Positions 49,017 to 60,388 of a DNA stretch of 64,000 nt are shown piece by piece. The stretch lies in contig CM041465.1 of the NCBI GenBank assembly GCA_023213395.1, positions 234,925,741 to 234,989,740 of the forward strand, given 5' to 3'. The notes below the pieces were generated by a model, which did no database searches, was not told the DNA's origin, and saw only the letters and a list, made by a program, of their open reading frames with translations. The stretch's first letter is position 1, and every line of letters starts with the position of its first letter. Origin of the DNA: Cycas panzhihuaensis (lineage: Eukaryota; Cycadophyta). A program made the position numbers and the translations under genes.

Positions 49017-49690
49017 TGAAATTCGAGGGAAAATAGATTCATTTTCACCAGCTCTCGAGAGAATCCAGATCTGTTTCCTTATGTAGCGGAGTGCTACCCG
49101 ACTACGGAGGCACGCAGAGGGAGATCAGACCATTAGATTGGAGCACGGAGCTAGCCATTAAGACCATCAGAGTGAAATGGTGACAATCAAGCCAAATCTA
49201 ATTAGTGGATCCTATGAAACCAATCCCATTTCGAAGTTTTCATTTCAGTGATTTTTTGTGATTTTTACATAGTTTTTATGCCCCACATGGGTAAATAGTG
49301 ACCTCTCGGAGTCTGAATTGGACCTAGAAAGAGGGGGGACTTGGGCATTAGGTAGCCCTGGTCCTAGACAGGGGTCCACCCATAAGAATCTTTTTTTTTT
49401 TTTTAGGCAGAAACCCCTCCCCCTTTTGGGGGGGTTCCGTTCATACTACGGCAAAGATCGTGGTGCCACGATCCTTACCGTGGGGCCCCGATTGCCGTGG
49501 GACCCAAGCTAAACTCTGCGGTACCATAGAGTTTAGCATAGTATGAAGGTAAACCTACAAAAAAAAGAAGATAGGGAGCCAAGAGGCCCCAAGTCTCAAT
49601 CAGACAGAGCTGAGAGATAGTTAGAAGGGTAGAGAACTGACATGAGCTTAATTTTGACTAGTTTTTATGGTGTTAATAGGCTGTTATTAC
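49017..49690 (+). other. E3 antisense leader with palindromes
   Basis: Aligned with the E1 leader. Palindromes: gatcgtggtgccacgatc (about 49457-49474) and gctaaactct/agagtttagc at 49508-49537 around gcggtaccat. A T run follows 49390. A 3' splice-like gttaatag ends at about 49691, just before the coding start, and a possible donor is at about 49548. Confidence 0.55.
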
Positions 49691-51480
49691 GGTAGATAAC
49701 TGCGAGAACATAGGGATGGCAATGCTCAGCTTCATTAAGATGATGTCCAGGGAGGACAAGGGGGTCCTATAGAGGTACAACTTGTTGAAGGCCCTGAAGA
49801 CACCTCAACACACGTCAGACCAGAGACTATTAGTAGATATTATCATACTGGGACCATAGGAGGCACATTTTCCACCTACCCTAAGTGGGATACATGACAG
49901 TGATGACGAGGGATATCAGGCGAATACTGGGAGTACCGATGACTAGAAGGCCAGTTGCACTGGGAGCACTGCCTAGTAATGAGGTAGCACATAGGGAGGC
50001 AGCAGTGTTTTTCATAGGGGTAGACAGATAGGAGAGGAGAGGGGTTCCTCTCTAGACCATGGTTATGTCCAGAGTTCCTCATGTGAGGAAGCTCATCACA
50101 TTATACATTCTATTCTAGATTTCCTAGAAATAGAACTATAGGGACATCCCTAGGGGATGGATAGATGCAGTGCACCACTATGAGGCCGACGAGAGGATGG
50201 ATTGGGCCACCCTGATAGCGGCGAACCTCATCGTGTAGCTGGATGCTATCAAGACGATAGGCAGGAAAGGACTATCCTATAGCACATTACTACAGTGTTG
50301 GTTCTTCGATCATTTTAGAGCAGTGGCACCAGTGGGGGGACCACACCCCATTGCAGAGTGGGTCTTGATGGTCCACAGGTGGAAGACCAGGCTGAGGGGG
50401 ACAGAGGACCGAGCCCATGTCTGATGTTCAGTGGAGGCTACATCGCTGGACCTCCTCACTATGATGGATTACGTGGCGGATCCATACAGGGCAGTGAGGT
50501 GGGACAATAACGATGAGATAGGCAGAGCAGGGGTGCTCCCAGGGGATGATGATGATGGAGATGGAGGAGATGGGGCTAGCCCATCATGACCTGCAGGAGA
50601 GGTAGGCCCACCAGGGACAGCAGGGCTATCCAGGACTACCGGTGGAGAGGCAGCCCCATCAGAGGCTGTGAAGGAGAGCAGGAGGCCAGTGACAAGGGCC
50701 CGCAGGTTATGGATCATGAGGAGATCCAAGGAGGTGATAACTGAGCCAGTCCTAGTGAGGAGAGAGGCCCAAGTAGAGGTGGTACCTGAGGAGGAGGTAC
50801 TAGCAGTTGGCAGGGAGCTAGGAGCAGAGCTTATCACACCGGTAGAGGAGTTGGCGGCTACAAGAGGTGAGACCTAACCTCCTAATCGTTTGATAGCCAG
50901 ATAGATAGTTTGTTTTGGTTTTATTTTGGTATGCAGTTGGATATATACTTACGTATGGTATGTTGGATTTGTAGGTACCACGGAGATCCAGCGGTTAGTA
51001 GAGGCCATAGTGAGGGAGATGTTCCCTTAGGTGTATACAGAGGGGTAATCACCCATCCAGATCGAGGATGCACCTAGATCAGCAGATGCCCATATGGCAG
51101 CATTTACCCCATTGGCGAGGGCAAGAGATATATGGGTAACACAGTCCCAAGATCATATAGCATTTAGGGGATGGATGCAGAGGGAGCTGGACGAGGCTCG
51201 GGGCATGCGAGATGTATTACAGAGCTACGTACATGCACTAGAGGCCCAGGGCAGAGCTGAAGGGGATATGGGGAGTTATATCCAGGTGGTGATACTAGAG
51301 GAGAGACTCTGAGGGATGGAGGAGAGGTTGCACCTCATAGAGGCAGAGCGGGATCATATCTAGGTATGATACGATTGACTGGTCAAGGATATAATGGCGT
51401 CGAGGTCAGCACGGAGTAGGATTCAGACCCATACGGTAGTGATGACCCTGAGGAGACCATGAGACAAGGGGAGCAAGGCT
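49691..51480 (+). pseudogene. E3 antisense PMD-like gene with an intron, broken
   Basis: Same gene as 8870-10839 of E1. The ATG is ACG here. Exon 1: NIGMAMLSFIKMMSREDKG, LLKALKTPQHTSDQRLLVDI, one frameshift at about 49835, then RRHIFHLP.VGYMTVMTRDIRRILGVP (about 49850-49930). Next come RKLITLYILF, ERMDWATLIAANLIV, LLQCWFFDHFRAVAP, TSLDLLTMMDYVADPYRAVRWDN (split here) and an acidic/Gly-Pro hinge. The end of exon 1 (from 50668) reads RREAQVEVVPEEE to 50866. Intron 50867-50974. Exon 2: TTEIQRLVEAIVREMFP, MAAFTPLARARDIWV (51094), then a charged coiled-coil-like tail to about 51470. The FHLP..ITIT..DI..ILGVP block is the PMD hallmark; the rest has no family I can name. Confidence 0.7.
50867..50974 (+). 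other. Predicted spliceosomal intron in the E3 antisense gene
   Basis: Donor acaagag/gtgagacc, acceptor ggatttgtag/gtaccacg, 108 bp. Exon 1 ends in phase 1. The joined frame continues without a stop into ttgly-type codons and then in frame (39 codons later) to the open stretch at 51094-51312. Confidence 0.8.
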
Positions 51481-52211
51481 GGGAGCTCGCAGAGGCCTAG
51501 GAGGAGTCTCGGAGGGATGTGGTCCCTAGGAGAGGGATCACACAGACCAAGAGATGATACCCCAGCAACGAGGCAGCAGTAGTGTAGGACATATATATTT
51601 GATTTTGATAGGGGAAAGCACGAGCCTCTGCGGGGTCATATATATATAGTCATATGATTGTACCCCCCTGCAAGGACATCAGCTTCCTATATGTACGATT
51701 TGATATATGATTTTGATGTATATATATAGACGGGGTAATTGATGCCCCGTTTTGATATGTGATGATGTGTATATCATGTGTGATAGATGACATATATGTT
51801 TTATTATGTATGTTATAGATGCTTTGTTATATGATGCACGCATTTCCTTTCATGCATAGCTATATGTCTAACAGGAACACACACAACCACCGTGAGTAGA
51901 GGTGATAGATACATGTGGGGTTAGAGATAGAGTGACACGCACATCCATGGAGGAGCATAGTAGGAGAAGCAAAGGAAATACCAAGAGAGAGGGGGGGGCG
52001 GGGGTAATAATACTCTAGAGCATCATCTTAACTGGGGAATGCCCAAATAGGAAGACAAAAGTCCTAAAAGGATATGGGAACATGGGTTCCGCAGGAGGAA
52101 CCAAAAAGGAAAAGAAAGAGGCCATCCTAAATTGTCATTCCACCCATGGCTAGGAGAAATGGGCACAACTTAAGATGGTAGTTTAGGCTTATTTTGGAGT
52201 GTGGCGAAGGG
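51481..52211. other. E3 spacer between the antisense gene and integrase end
   Basis: Non-coding convergent zone with TA tracts (about 51637-51650, 51718-51730); equivalent to 8103-8869 of E1. Confidence 0.5.
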
Positions 52212-53600
52212 ATCGCTGATAGGATCATGCATAAAATTTCTTAAGGAATTTTCCTTGACCACCTTCTCAAATTCTAGGCCCTCTAAGATGGTGATCCTGT
52301 AGACACCATTATCGAGGCTCTCGAGAATGGCGAAAGGACCAACCCATTTAGGCCCAAATTTAGTCAGACGATCGTAGAGATATTCAAACTTAAGGATGTA
52401 GTCCCCAGGGCATAAAGGACGAGCACAAAGATGTTTGTCGTGAGTCCTTTATAGGCGGGCTTTCAAAGAGAGATTCACTTGATAAGCCATTAAGTGCCTC
52501 TCATCCAGGGCCTCAAGATCTAGGAGATGAGCCTGGCGGATAGACTCCTCATCGATAAGACCTCTGAGGGAGACCCGTAGAGAGGGGATCTCCACTTCCA
52601 GTGGGATTACTACCTCAGTTCCAAGGAGTAAGGAAAATAGAGTCATTCTACTCGCTGTACAGATAGAACTGTGATAGGCCCACAGGGTGCAAGGGAGTTA
52701 GAGGTGCCAATCTCTTTGAGATTGCACAACGATTTTCTTTAGAATGTTAATAAGGGTTTTGTTGAAGGATTCAACTTGTCAGTTTGCTTGGGGGTAATAA
52801 GGAGACGAGGTCTTACACGAAATCTTGAATTTCTCGCAAAGCTCATCCACCTCCTTATTACAAAAGGGGGTTCCATTATCTGTGATCAAGACATCTGGAA
52901 TCCCGAAATGGCAAATGATGTGCTGGTAGATGAAGGTGGCTATCATCTTGCCAGGCATAGTGGACAGGGGGATTGCCTCTGCCCATTTGGTGAAATACTC
53001 CATGGCACTTAAGATGTACTTGTGCTATGCCGAAAAAGGTGATGATATGGCACTAATGAGGTCTAAAACTCATTGAGAAAAGGGCCATGGAGATACGATA
53101 GGGTACAGGGCCTCGAAAGGCACATGAGAGATATTAGTGTGCTCTTAGCATCACCAACATCTTAAGGCATAAGTGTGGGCATCCTTGAAAAGGGACGACC
53201 AATAATAACCCATGCAGAGGATCCTTTGGGCCATGGATTGGCCCCTAAAGTGGCCCCCACAAATGCCATGATGGCATTCGCAGAGTATCTGGTCCACTTC
53301 GTCTGGAGTGATGTAGCGAAGCATGATCCCATCGAAGGACCTCTTGTACAACACTTCATCTACAAGGAAGTGTTGTCTAGTAGTGGCGTAGATGCACGAT
53401 CTAACTTTGTTGCTAGCTTCAGGGTGGTATTCCTGCTGAATCAAATACTACACAATGTCACCATACCACTTGCTATTAGCGAGTGGATGAGGAGAAGTGC
53501 CCTGAATGGTCATAATAGACTCGTCAAGGAGAGAGTCATCAACATGAACACTGCTCGTGTTGGGAATGGGGGCATCGGCTAACTGCTCTGCCACTATCAT
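52212..53600 (-). pseudogene. E3 integrase, one frame with few stops
   Basis: The minus-strand frame is shared by 53444, 53003 and 52646, so there is no frameshift. Order: VDEVLYKRSFDGI, CHHGICGGHF (H..H) and RCW.C.EH of the zinc region, VLDLISAIS (first D, about 53055), YFTKWAEAIPL, VLITDNGTPF (second D, about 52890), SSPYYPQAN.QVESFNK (catalytic E, about 52770). Then LGTEVVIPLEVEIPSLRVSLRGL, YDRLTKFGPKWVGPF and GLEFEKVV to the end. DDE and zinc-region residues mostly survive; stops fall at Gln, Trp and Arg sites. Confidence 0.9.
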
Positions 53601-54240
53601 TCCCTTTTGATGAGGTCATAGAAAATGAAATGCATTACTCTTTGATAAGTAGTACTTACATTTTTAAGGCCAAAGGGCATTGCCTTGTAGGCAAAGGTAC
53701 CCCATAGTGTAGTGAAGGCTGTCTTGTGGCAGTCTTTAGGAGATATTTGGATCTAGTTGTAGCCAGAAAAGCCATCCATTAAGGACATGACTTTGGATCC
53801 AACAGTTCAATCAATTATTTGATCGATAAAGGGGAGTGGGAAGTTATCTTTGGGACATGCATTATTAATGTCACAAAAATCAATGCATATTTGAATGGTC
53901 CTGTTCTTCTTGGCAATGGGAACGATGTTCGATACCCACTTAGGGTAATTGATGGAAGAGATAAGTCCTGCATCCAAGAGTTTTCAACCTCTATCTTGAC
54001 GGCAGATGAAAGTTTAGGATGGAGAGTACGCTACTTCTGGTGCACAGAGTGGGTGCCAGGAATAGTTGTGAGGTTATGGGTGATAATGGAGGGGTCAATT
54101 CCCTTCATGTCAGAGTAGTCCCATGTGAACACGTCCCAGAATTCCTAGAACAGAAGGGAGTATTCCTTTACTTCATCAAGGGTACATTCTACCCCTACCT
54201 TAATGACCTTTCCTAGGGCGAGGACTATGTCCTAAGTTGC
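53601..54240 (-). pseudogene. E3 reverse transcriptase, internally deleted
   Basis: The N-terminal RT is recognisable (ITHNLTTIP, the HPKLS segment, DYFP-like region, SLMDGF-like and CHKTAFTT-like text in shifting frames). At about 53603-53612 the text jumps from the HDLIK segment of RT to KGMIVVAEQLADAP, which in E1 lies after the gypsy RNase H. About 785 bp are therefore missing relative to E1 (5940 to 6725), including the FMDD box and the whole gypsy RNase H. The join falls in a shared atcaa-like stretch. Confidence 0.8.
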
Positions 54241-55034
54241 CCCTATATACATGGTGTTCCCCTCTTCAAAATGGAGGGGGGCAAGATCAATAGGAGGAGA
54301 TAGAACAGAAGATGGGATTAGGTCAGCTAACGTAGACCTAATCACTAAGATCTTCTGGTGGCTAAGCTTATGGTGACCAGAAGGTAAGTTGGGCATGGAG
54401 CCCGCTAAGTGCTCCAGCAAGGCCTCGTCATCTTCGAAGTAGTCCACCCCATAGATGACTTGACTTTGAATGGACAAGGTGTGAGATGGAATGGGAGCAA
54501 TAGAACTAGGATGACCTACAAGCTGCCCAACATCCCTAAGGGACTCTAAGGGAGAGTTGAGGAGAGATCCCTCGTAAGAGGCAGGAGGGAAACTCTTGAT
54601 GCCATCACTTATAAAAGGTGATGGAAAGGGAGAGCTAGGGATCTGCCAGTCAACACGCACAATATTATGTGACACGAGAGAGTGATCAGGTTCTATGACA
54701 AAAGAGATCCTAGGTCAAGACCTAGAATAAGAAGAATACCCCCCACTAACGTGAAGGAAGGAAACCAGGTGAGGAAGGTCCTTATTTTCACTATGGGACC
54801 TGTCGTCACTAAACATGGCAAGGTATCTATAGCTTCCAATGCCGATAGGGGCAAAATGAGTTAGACCAAAATAAGAAGATGTAAGATCTTCTTCATGGAA
54901 AGAAGAATCGGGAATACCAATAGAGCAAGCCGAGGCATGATTAGAAGGGCCTTTACTTCGCTTTGTATGGCCATGGCTTGCTTGAGTAGATGGTATAGTT
55001 TGTTTCATGAGTGGTCACTCATGGGAGACAACTC
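54232..55034 (-). pseudogene. E3 protease-RT linker
   Basis: Open minus-strand stretches 54232-54675 (IYGVDYFEDDEALLEHLAGS, then MPNLPSGHHKLSHQKILV) and 54715-55008 (FAPIGIGSYRYLAMFSDDRS). Acidic and Ser/Pro-rich. Well preserved compared with neighbouring domains; no known fold recognised. Confidence 0.7.
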
Positions 55035-55406
55035 TCATTTGTCCATTATGGACAAACTTACATTGCCCCCAACGGGTGGAACACACAGCTCCCATTTGGT
55101 CAAGTCATAGTCGACCCAAGAGGAGGTTGTAATCAACATCCACATTGAGGACAATGATGTCGGCAAGGACGGTCTTATCCTCGAGAGTGAGAGGTATCGA
55201 GACAGATCCCAAGGGAGCCTTCTCGCTACCATCGTAGCCTTGACATCACCATGGAATGGGTTCTAAGGCGAAAATGCCAATCTCTTGCATAACACGCAAG
55301 GGCATAGCATTCACAGAAGAACCATTATCCATGACAGTTCTTCACAATATACAATTAGGTATGCCTATGGTAATGGTGAAAGGGAAGTTCCATTGGCGTT
55401 CCCTTC
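55035..55406 (-). pseudogene. E3 protease, cut by E6
   Basis: Minus strand: MDNGSSVNAMPLRVMQEIGI (active-site DNGS kept), GYDGSEKAPLGSVSIPLTLEDK, VDVDYNLLLG. The upstream FPFTI segment is just present, and then E6 starts at 55407 within the codons for the RQWNFPF-like segment. Confidence 0.85.
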
Positions 55407-55885
55407 TGTTTCCCAGCTTCCGGGAATAGATACGGAATTGCCGACTCAGGTAAGTATAGGTCTATTTCTCACCTTATCATCACTTTCTTTTAATGAGTGT
55501 TTGCTTGCATATTTACATGTTTGTGGCCTTGTAGATGATTTTGTCTTCGTCTACACTTATTTAGCCTATGACGACTATAGCAGGGGCACACTCCTAGTGA
55601 GTGTGGCACCTTGGTGGCCACTCCACTTCCTGCACTCTACTCTCCTTGCTCCAAGATCCACTTAACTTACGTCATCTTTACTTGTGTGATAACCCATCAT
55701 TATTTAGTTGACTTGCCACATCGTTTGAATCCTATTTTTGCTCTTCTGGACTCGTTTGTTGGATTGTTTGCCCTCAGGTAGATGTCTCAGCCCCCCATTG
55801 GCCCTTTTTGTCATTTTCCCACAGCCTAGACTGGCTGGCCGGGCCTGGTTTTGCCTCCAGGCTAATACCGCCATGATTTTCACGG

Positions 55886-55927
55886 TACCACCGTAAATTC
55901 CACAGTACCATAGATTTTACGGCGGTA
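55886..55927 (+). promoter_or_regulatory. U3 palindrome, E6
   Basis: 12-bp arms with one mismatch around ttccacagtaccatagat; about 106 bp upstream of the TATA. Confidence 0.6.
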
Positions 55928-56032
55928 TGACTATTCTAATTTATTTTTTAAAAATCCACCATGGCAATTTTGCATTTATTGCGAAACTACCATGTGTCTC
56001 ATGACTTAACTCACTTTAGGGTTTGGGTTGGG

Positions 56033-56040
56033 TATTTAAG
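56033..56040 (+). promoter_or_regulatory. LTR TATA box, E6
   Basis: gggtatttaag, 626 bp from the LTR start, after tagggtttgggtt; aligns with tataaat of E5 with one change. Confidence 0.5.
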
Positions 56041-58109
56041 TCATCATTTACTCATTTTTTAGGACTTTTTGCTTAATTTTTGGATTGCTCCTCAAGGAAA
56101 CTGCTCTGTGCTCTATTATTCTCTGTTGCCCTACTGCTGCTATAGGACTTATGCCTCTCCTCCAGCACCCAGCTCACCTTTGGTATAGCTAGGACATCTT
56201 CCTAGCCCTTCACACACCTTAGAGAGGGCCCCTTTGGAGAGATCTCAGCAGATTCTTGCCCGGGCAGCCATCAAACTTTCCAAATGTAGGTGTTCTTCCT
56301 CCAACTCCATTAGTAGGGTTCCAAACCTACTACACCACATTTTTTGGGCTAATTTCTCAGCCCCTCCTTACCAGCCCTTGACTGAGGCAAGAGCCTCTCC
56401 CCCTGTTCTCAGGTATTCATTGATTTGAGCTATTTTTCTTATTCAATTAATGCCCTATTTTGCTTGTCCTCTTGCTTGGGTTTTTGGAGGTTATTTTCCT
56501 CTTTGTATTGGGCTATTCTACTCCTATTATTGGTGCCTCCTTGCCTATATTTGTTGCTCAAGGCAGTGGCAAAGAGGGGTTGTATAGGATTTGGGAGAGA
56601 ACTAGGTGGATTTTGTACCACCTTCCACGCTCCCCAAGCGGCTTTTAGCCCCCTAAACCTTCCCTCTTGCCCCGTGCTATCCTTGGCACTTAAATAAGGG
56701 TTTGTTGGGCCTTCCTTAGCCGTTGAAATCAGCGCTGGCACACATTGCAGTGCTAGTTTAAGGGCTTGTGCTTAGGTCCAGGCAAGTCACGTAAGTCTCA
56801 ACTGCTTGTCCTTTACCCAACTCTTTTCCTGAGAGCCTGGTTTGCTCTTCATAGCGCCCTGGCTTACCGTAGGTCCTCTTTGGTTCCTCTTAACTCCCTT
56901 GCTACTGTTTCTAGCCATCTTTCTTAACCTTACCCTCATTGCCTTGTGGCTTTTGGGGGAGGTTGGGGTTGTTCTTTGCGGGAGGTGGGCCACTCCGAGG
57001 CTTACCGATTACTTTCCATTTACTTTGGTTATCCTCCTTTACATATTATCATCATTGTGTTCATACTAACTTATACATGTTTAAGTTTATATTTGTTTTA
57101 CATAGACATGTATTGTTAGGATCTTGCCATTGCATGTTAGTACCCTTTCTCCAGAAAGGGGGGAGGTTGTCATTTACTTGTAGGTACTCAGAAAGTGCAA
57201 AGAACCTTTCTCCATTTGTCCCTTTGCTGGTAAGCGCATCCATTCATGTTGTATTTTTCATACTTCATTTATTGCTAGTATTTGGTCCCTTTCTTTCCTT
57301 GGTTTGGTACTCTAGTATTTTCCAGGGAAGGTAAGGAAGCCCCTCATTCTAATTCGTCATGACTCTTCATGCCAGCCATGCCCTGTGGAGTAGCTTTGGG
57401 TGCCCCTTGGGAGCGCCATCATTACGACACGCTTCCGTTCCGAGTACACGCTTTCGCTTCACTCTATTACCTTTTCATTTTGAATTTCCTTTACATAGTA
57501 GTAATTAACTCATTGGAAATAGAAAGGAAATCAACCTTACTTTTGGTTCATGCTTTATTTACTTTGTTGCTTGCATCTTCTTTAGCTGTAGAAAAAGGTC
57601 TTAGGAAACCTCCCCTCTCCCCTATTCCTTCCTTTTGCCATGCAAGCTTCCTTCTCTCCTTATTATTTGTGTACTTGGTTAGTTTGCTTAGGCATACCTT
57701 GACCCACCTCCTTGGGTCATCCCTCTTACTTTCCCTTGGTTCCCTGCTTTGCTGGATAACCAAGGTGACCCCATCTATAGGCTGCCTACTTGCCTATCCT
57801 TCCTTGTTTCCCGTTGCTCTAGGGAAACCCCTGAAGGTTCCTCTCCTTCCCCTTCCGGCCATCCAAGGGTGGGAGGATCCTTCCCTTAGGTCAACCCAGG
57901 CTAACCCTACACCTCCTCACCTCTTATTCGAAGTGGGGGGATCACCCTTTGGTAGCTATATTCTATTGTAGGTCCCAAACTCACGCTCTGGCGCACGGGG
58001 CACCCTACGTGGTACTTGCCCTACTTATAGGTCCCTTTCTCGATCATATTATTAACCGCTCTTACCATTCCTATTTAGTTAGGTAGCTATCCTGTAGACG
58101 CATGTCTGC

Positions 58110-58127
58110 TGGCAACTATACTGGGGA
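58110..58127 (+). other. E6 primer binding site
   Basis: tggcaactatactgggga; matches the family form except two G/A or C/T changes. Confidence 0.65.
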
Positions 58128-58279
58128 TTGGTAGTAGGGGAGCTAGTTTCCACTCTCTTCCATTGATTTTGCTACCTTTTTGTGGTCCTTTTCCTACTTT
58201 GATCTCTTCGTTGGGTAGCACCCAATGCGTGTGCCTTTACCGCCCTCTCTTTTACCCTAACATTATTGGTTGACCTTAT

Positions 58280-60388
58280 ATGCGATGCTTTTCTTGTCGC
58301 TTGCGCAGTCTACCTCCATTGTTAGAAGGCCCTGAGTATTGCCCTCTTCCTTTGTTAGATTCTAATTTGACTATGGAGGGATACTCTTCTGATTGGGCCT
58401 ACCACACCACAACTTTAAAAACCTATGATTTCCCTTCCTCTATTATAGGGTCCACCCAGGAGGGTGATGACCCCCTTTATTACCTGAGTGACTAACATCA
58501 CTCGCTTGACGTCTATCCCTCTACCCATGCGGTAGAAGGATCTGTTCCTCCTTAGACTTACCACTCAATCGGTGACTCTTATGAGGAGCATCCCGAGGGA
58601 CCTACCTCGTTCGAGGTCCCAACTACCTCTTACGAGTATGTGGGAACCCCTCCTATCGATGTAGTTGAAGTTCTCAATGAGTGTCACTGCGTGGCATGCT
58701 TTCAGTCGCGTCTTGGGTGGTTTGAGGGTGTGCTTCATGGAGGACCCTCTTCTTCTTCTACTCCTCCCCTGCATGCCTCATCCTCATCTACTCTTCCTTT
58801 GACAACAAATCTCTTTGTGCCTACGCATATGTCCCGCTCCTTTCCTATTCCTATAGTAGGGGCACATGTTACACTTTCCGTTTCTCACCGAGGTCCTAGT
58901 GTTTCAGGATCTTCCCATGGTATGTCTTTCCCTCAATTAAAGGTTAGCATACCTGTCCCTAGCCAAACTAATGTGCCATCCACTAATGTGGTGCATACCT
59001 TTCTTAGTAGGCCTGTCGGTCCTACTAACCTTTCGACTACTAGTCATGTAGGACCCGCTCCCACACACTCTCAAAACCAACATGTTGGTGCTTCCTTCTA
59101 CATTCCCCCAGGGTATACTTCTCAACCTTGGGGGTAGGGTAGAGGAAGCCATCTCCCAGCTTATGGAGTGGATCCGCTACACCCATATGGGGTCACCCCA
59201 CCCACAGGTGGCCCATATGGGCAAAACCTAGTTCCGCATCCATCTTTTCTATCATCCGGCGCAATTCCATTTGTTGTGCCTTCGCACGGGAACCCGACTC
59301 CCTTCCAAGACACCTACCCCCATGCCCCTTCCCAACAGGGGGCATTTCCTCAAGGAGGGATGGGTGTGCCACCCCCATCCACTCCTTGTTCGTTACCTAC
59401 TACGTTATTCATTGATCCTATGGTCTAGGCAAGGGCATGCCCCTTCATGGACTTTAGGTCAACACCCCTATCCATTGAGGCATTAAGAACCAATCTACCG
59501 CCTCATCCCCCTGAAGTTCCTAGATTCGATGGAACTTCGTCGCAGGACCCAGCGGACCATGTGCGTAGCTTTTCTATGGCATGTATCGATTATTGGGCCC
59601 ATGACCACATTTTAATGAACTTATTCACGCGATCCTTGCAGGGTGATGCCCTTAAGTGGTTTTACCATCTCCCTGCCCATTCCATCCATTCATTCCAGCA
59701 ATTGGTAGATGAGTTCATCAACTATTTTGATATAGTCTGTCCATTCGAGAGTGGAATGAAGTCGCTCCTTTCACTCAAACAAGGTCACGATGAAATGAAT
59801 CGTGACTTTGTGTGGCAATTTCATGACTTGCTTCACTCCACTAAGGCAACATTGCCTAAGGAGTTGAAGCGAGACCTCTTCGTCAATGCACTTCATCCTG
59901 AAGTATATATGGAAGTCCTTAAAATGGGGGCAACCACATGTGACTCCATGATTGCCAAGTGTTTGCCATTGGAGGCTATTGAGATCCAAGCCGGTCTCAA
60001 GAAACCTCTTAGGCCCTCACAATGCCATGAGGCACCACCCCCAACCAAAGATACCAAACCTTCACAACCTACCCGGTCTTCCTCTCATCTGACTGAGAGG
60101 ACTTTAGACCTTCTCACATCAGCCATACGCTCGTTTGAGCGTACGATGAAGGAACTCAAGCTTCAGGCTCCTTCATCTCCTACATCCAATAAACAAGTCC
60201 AACAAACAACTCAAGCTCCTCTCCCCAGGAATAGAAATGCCCAGTCCTCTCAAGCGAGAAGGTTAGACCCTCCGCTTGAGAGGAAGTGGTGCTCTATTCA
60301 TGGGGAGTGCTTCCACGATGATTCGCATTGTAGGGCTCAGTATCCCAAGGATGCCCCTCGATGCGACTCTTCCCCCAAACGGGCCTGA
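58280..60388 (+). pseudogene. E6 gag, nearly intact frame
   Basis: One frame with only four internal stops before 60388 (at about 58494, 58555, 59135 and 59426). The start is the only ATG at this place not followed by a stop (ATGCGATGC). N-terminal third: LPPLLEGPEYCPLPLLDSN, EGYSSDWAYH. Middle: Pro/Ser/Thr/Gly-rich with YGVDPLHPYGVTPPTGG. Gag core: an uninterrupted 313 codons from 59447 (MDFRSTPLSIEALRTNLPPH, FDGTSSQDPADH, LQGDALKWFYHLP, LLSLKQGHDEMNRDF, KRDLFVNALHPEVYMEVLK). A CHHC knuckle CSIHGECFHDDSHC lies at about codons 280-293 of that stretch. Ends at TGA 60386-60388, but the frame continues into protease. Confidence 0.85.

Larger units (their letters stand above)
45154..55406 (-). 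mobile_element. E3: Tat-like Ty3/gypsy element, 3' part, inserted in E5 and split by E6
   Basis: On the minus strand, right to left: protease (cut by E6), linker, RT (with a deletion), integrase, antisense gene on the plus strand, aRNH, purine tract and 3' LTR. Its left terminus abuts E5 linker sequence at ccccc (45149-45153), a possible target duplication. Its gag and 5' LTR lie right of E6, outside the window. Confidence 0.9.
55407..58108 (+). repeat. E6 5' LTR, about 2.7 kb
   Basis: Starts tgtttcccagcttccggg at the exact break in the E3 protease; ends just before tggcaactatactgggga. Contains palindrome arms taccaccgtaaa (55886-55897) and tttacggcggta (55916-55927), a TATA at 56033 and the ggccatccaagggtgggagg block at about 57859. 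A 200-codon open stretch at 57369-57971 is not supported as a gene. Confidence 0.85.

Noticed and set aside
56425-57334. Several open frames on both strands in the E6 LTR
   Set aside because: Not conserved in other LTRs and no domain recognised.
57369-57971. 200-codon open frame with hydrophobic stretches in the E6 LTR
   Set aside because: It lies wholly in the LTR and no equivalent open frame exists in E1, E3, E4 or E5; pyrimidine-rich DNA readily gives Leu/Ser/Phe-rich open frames.
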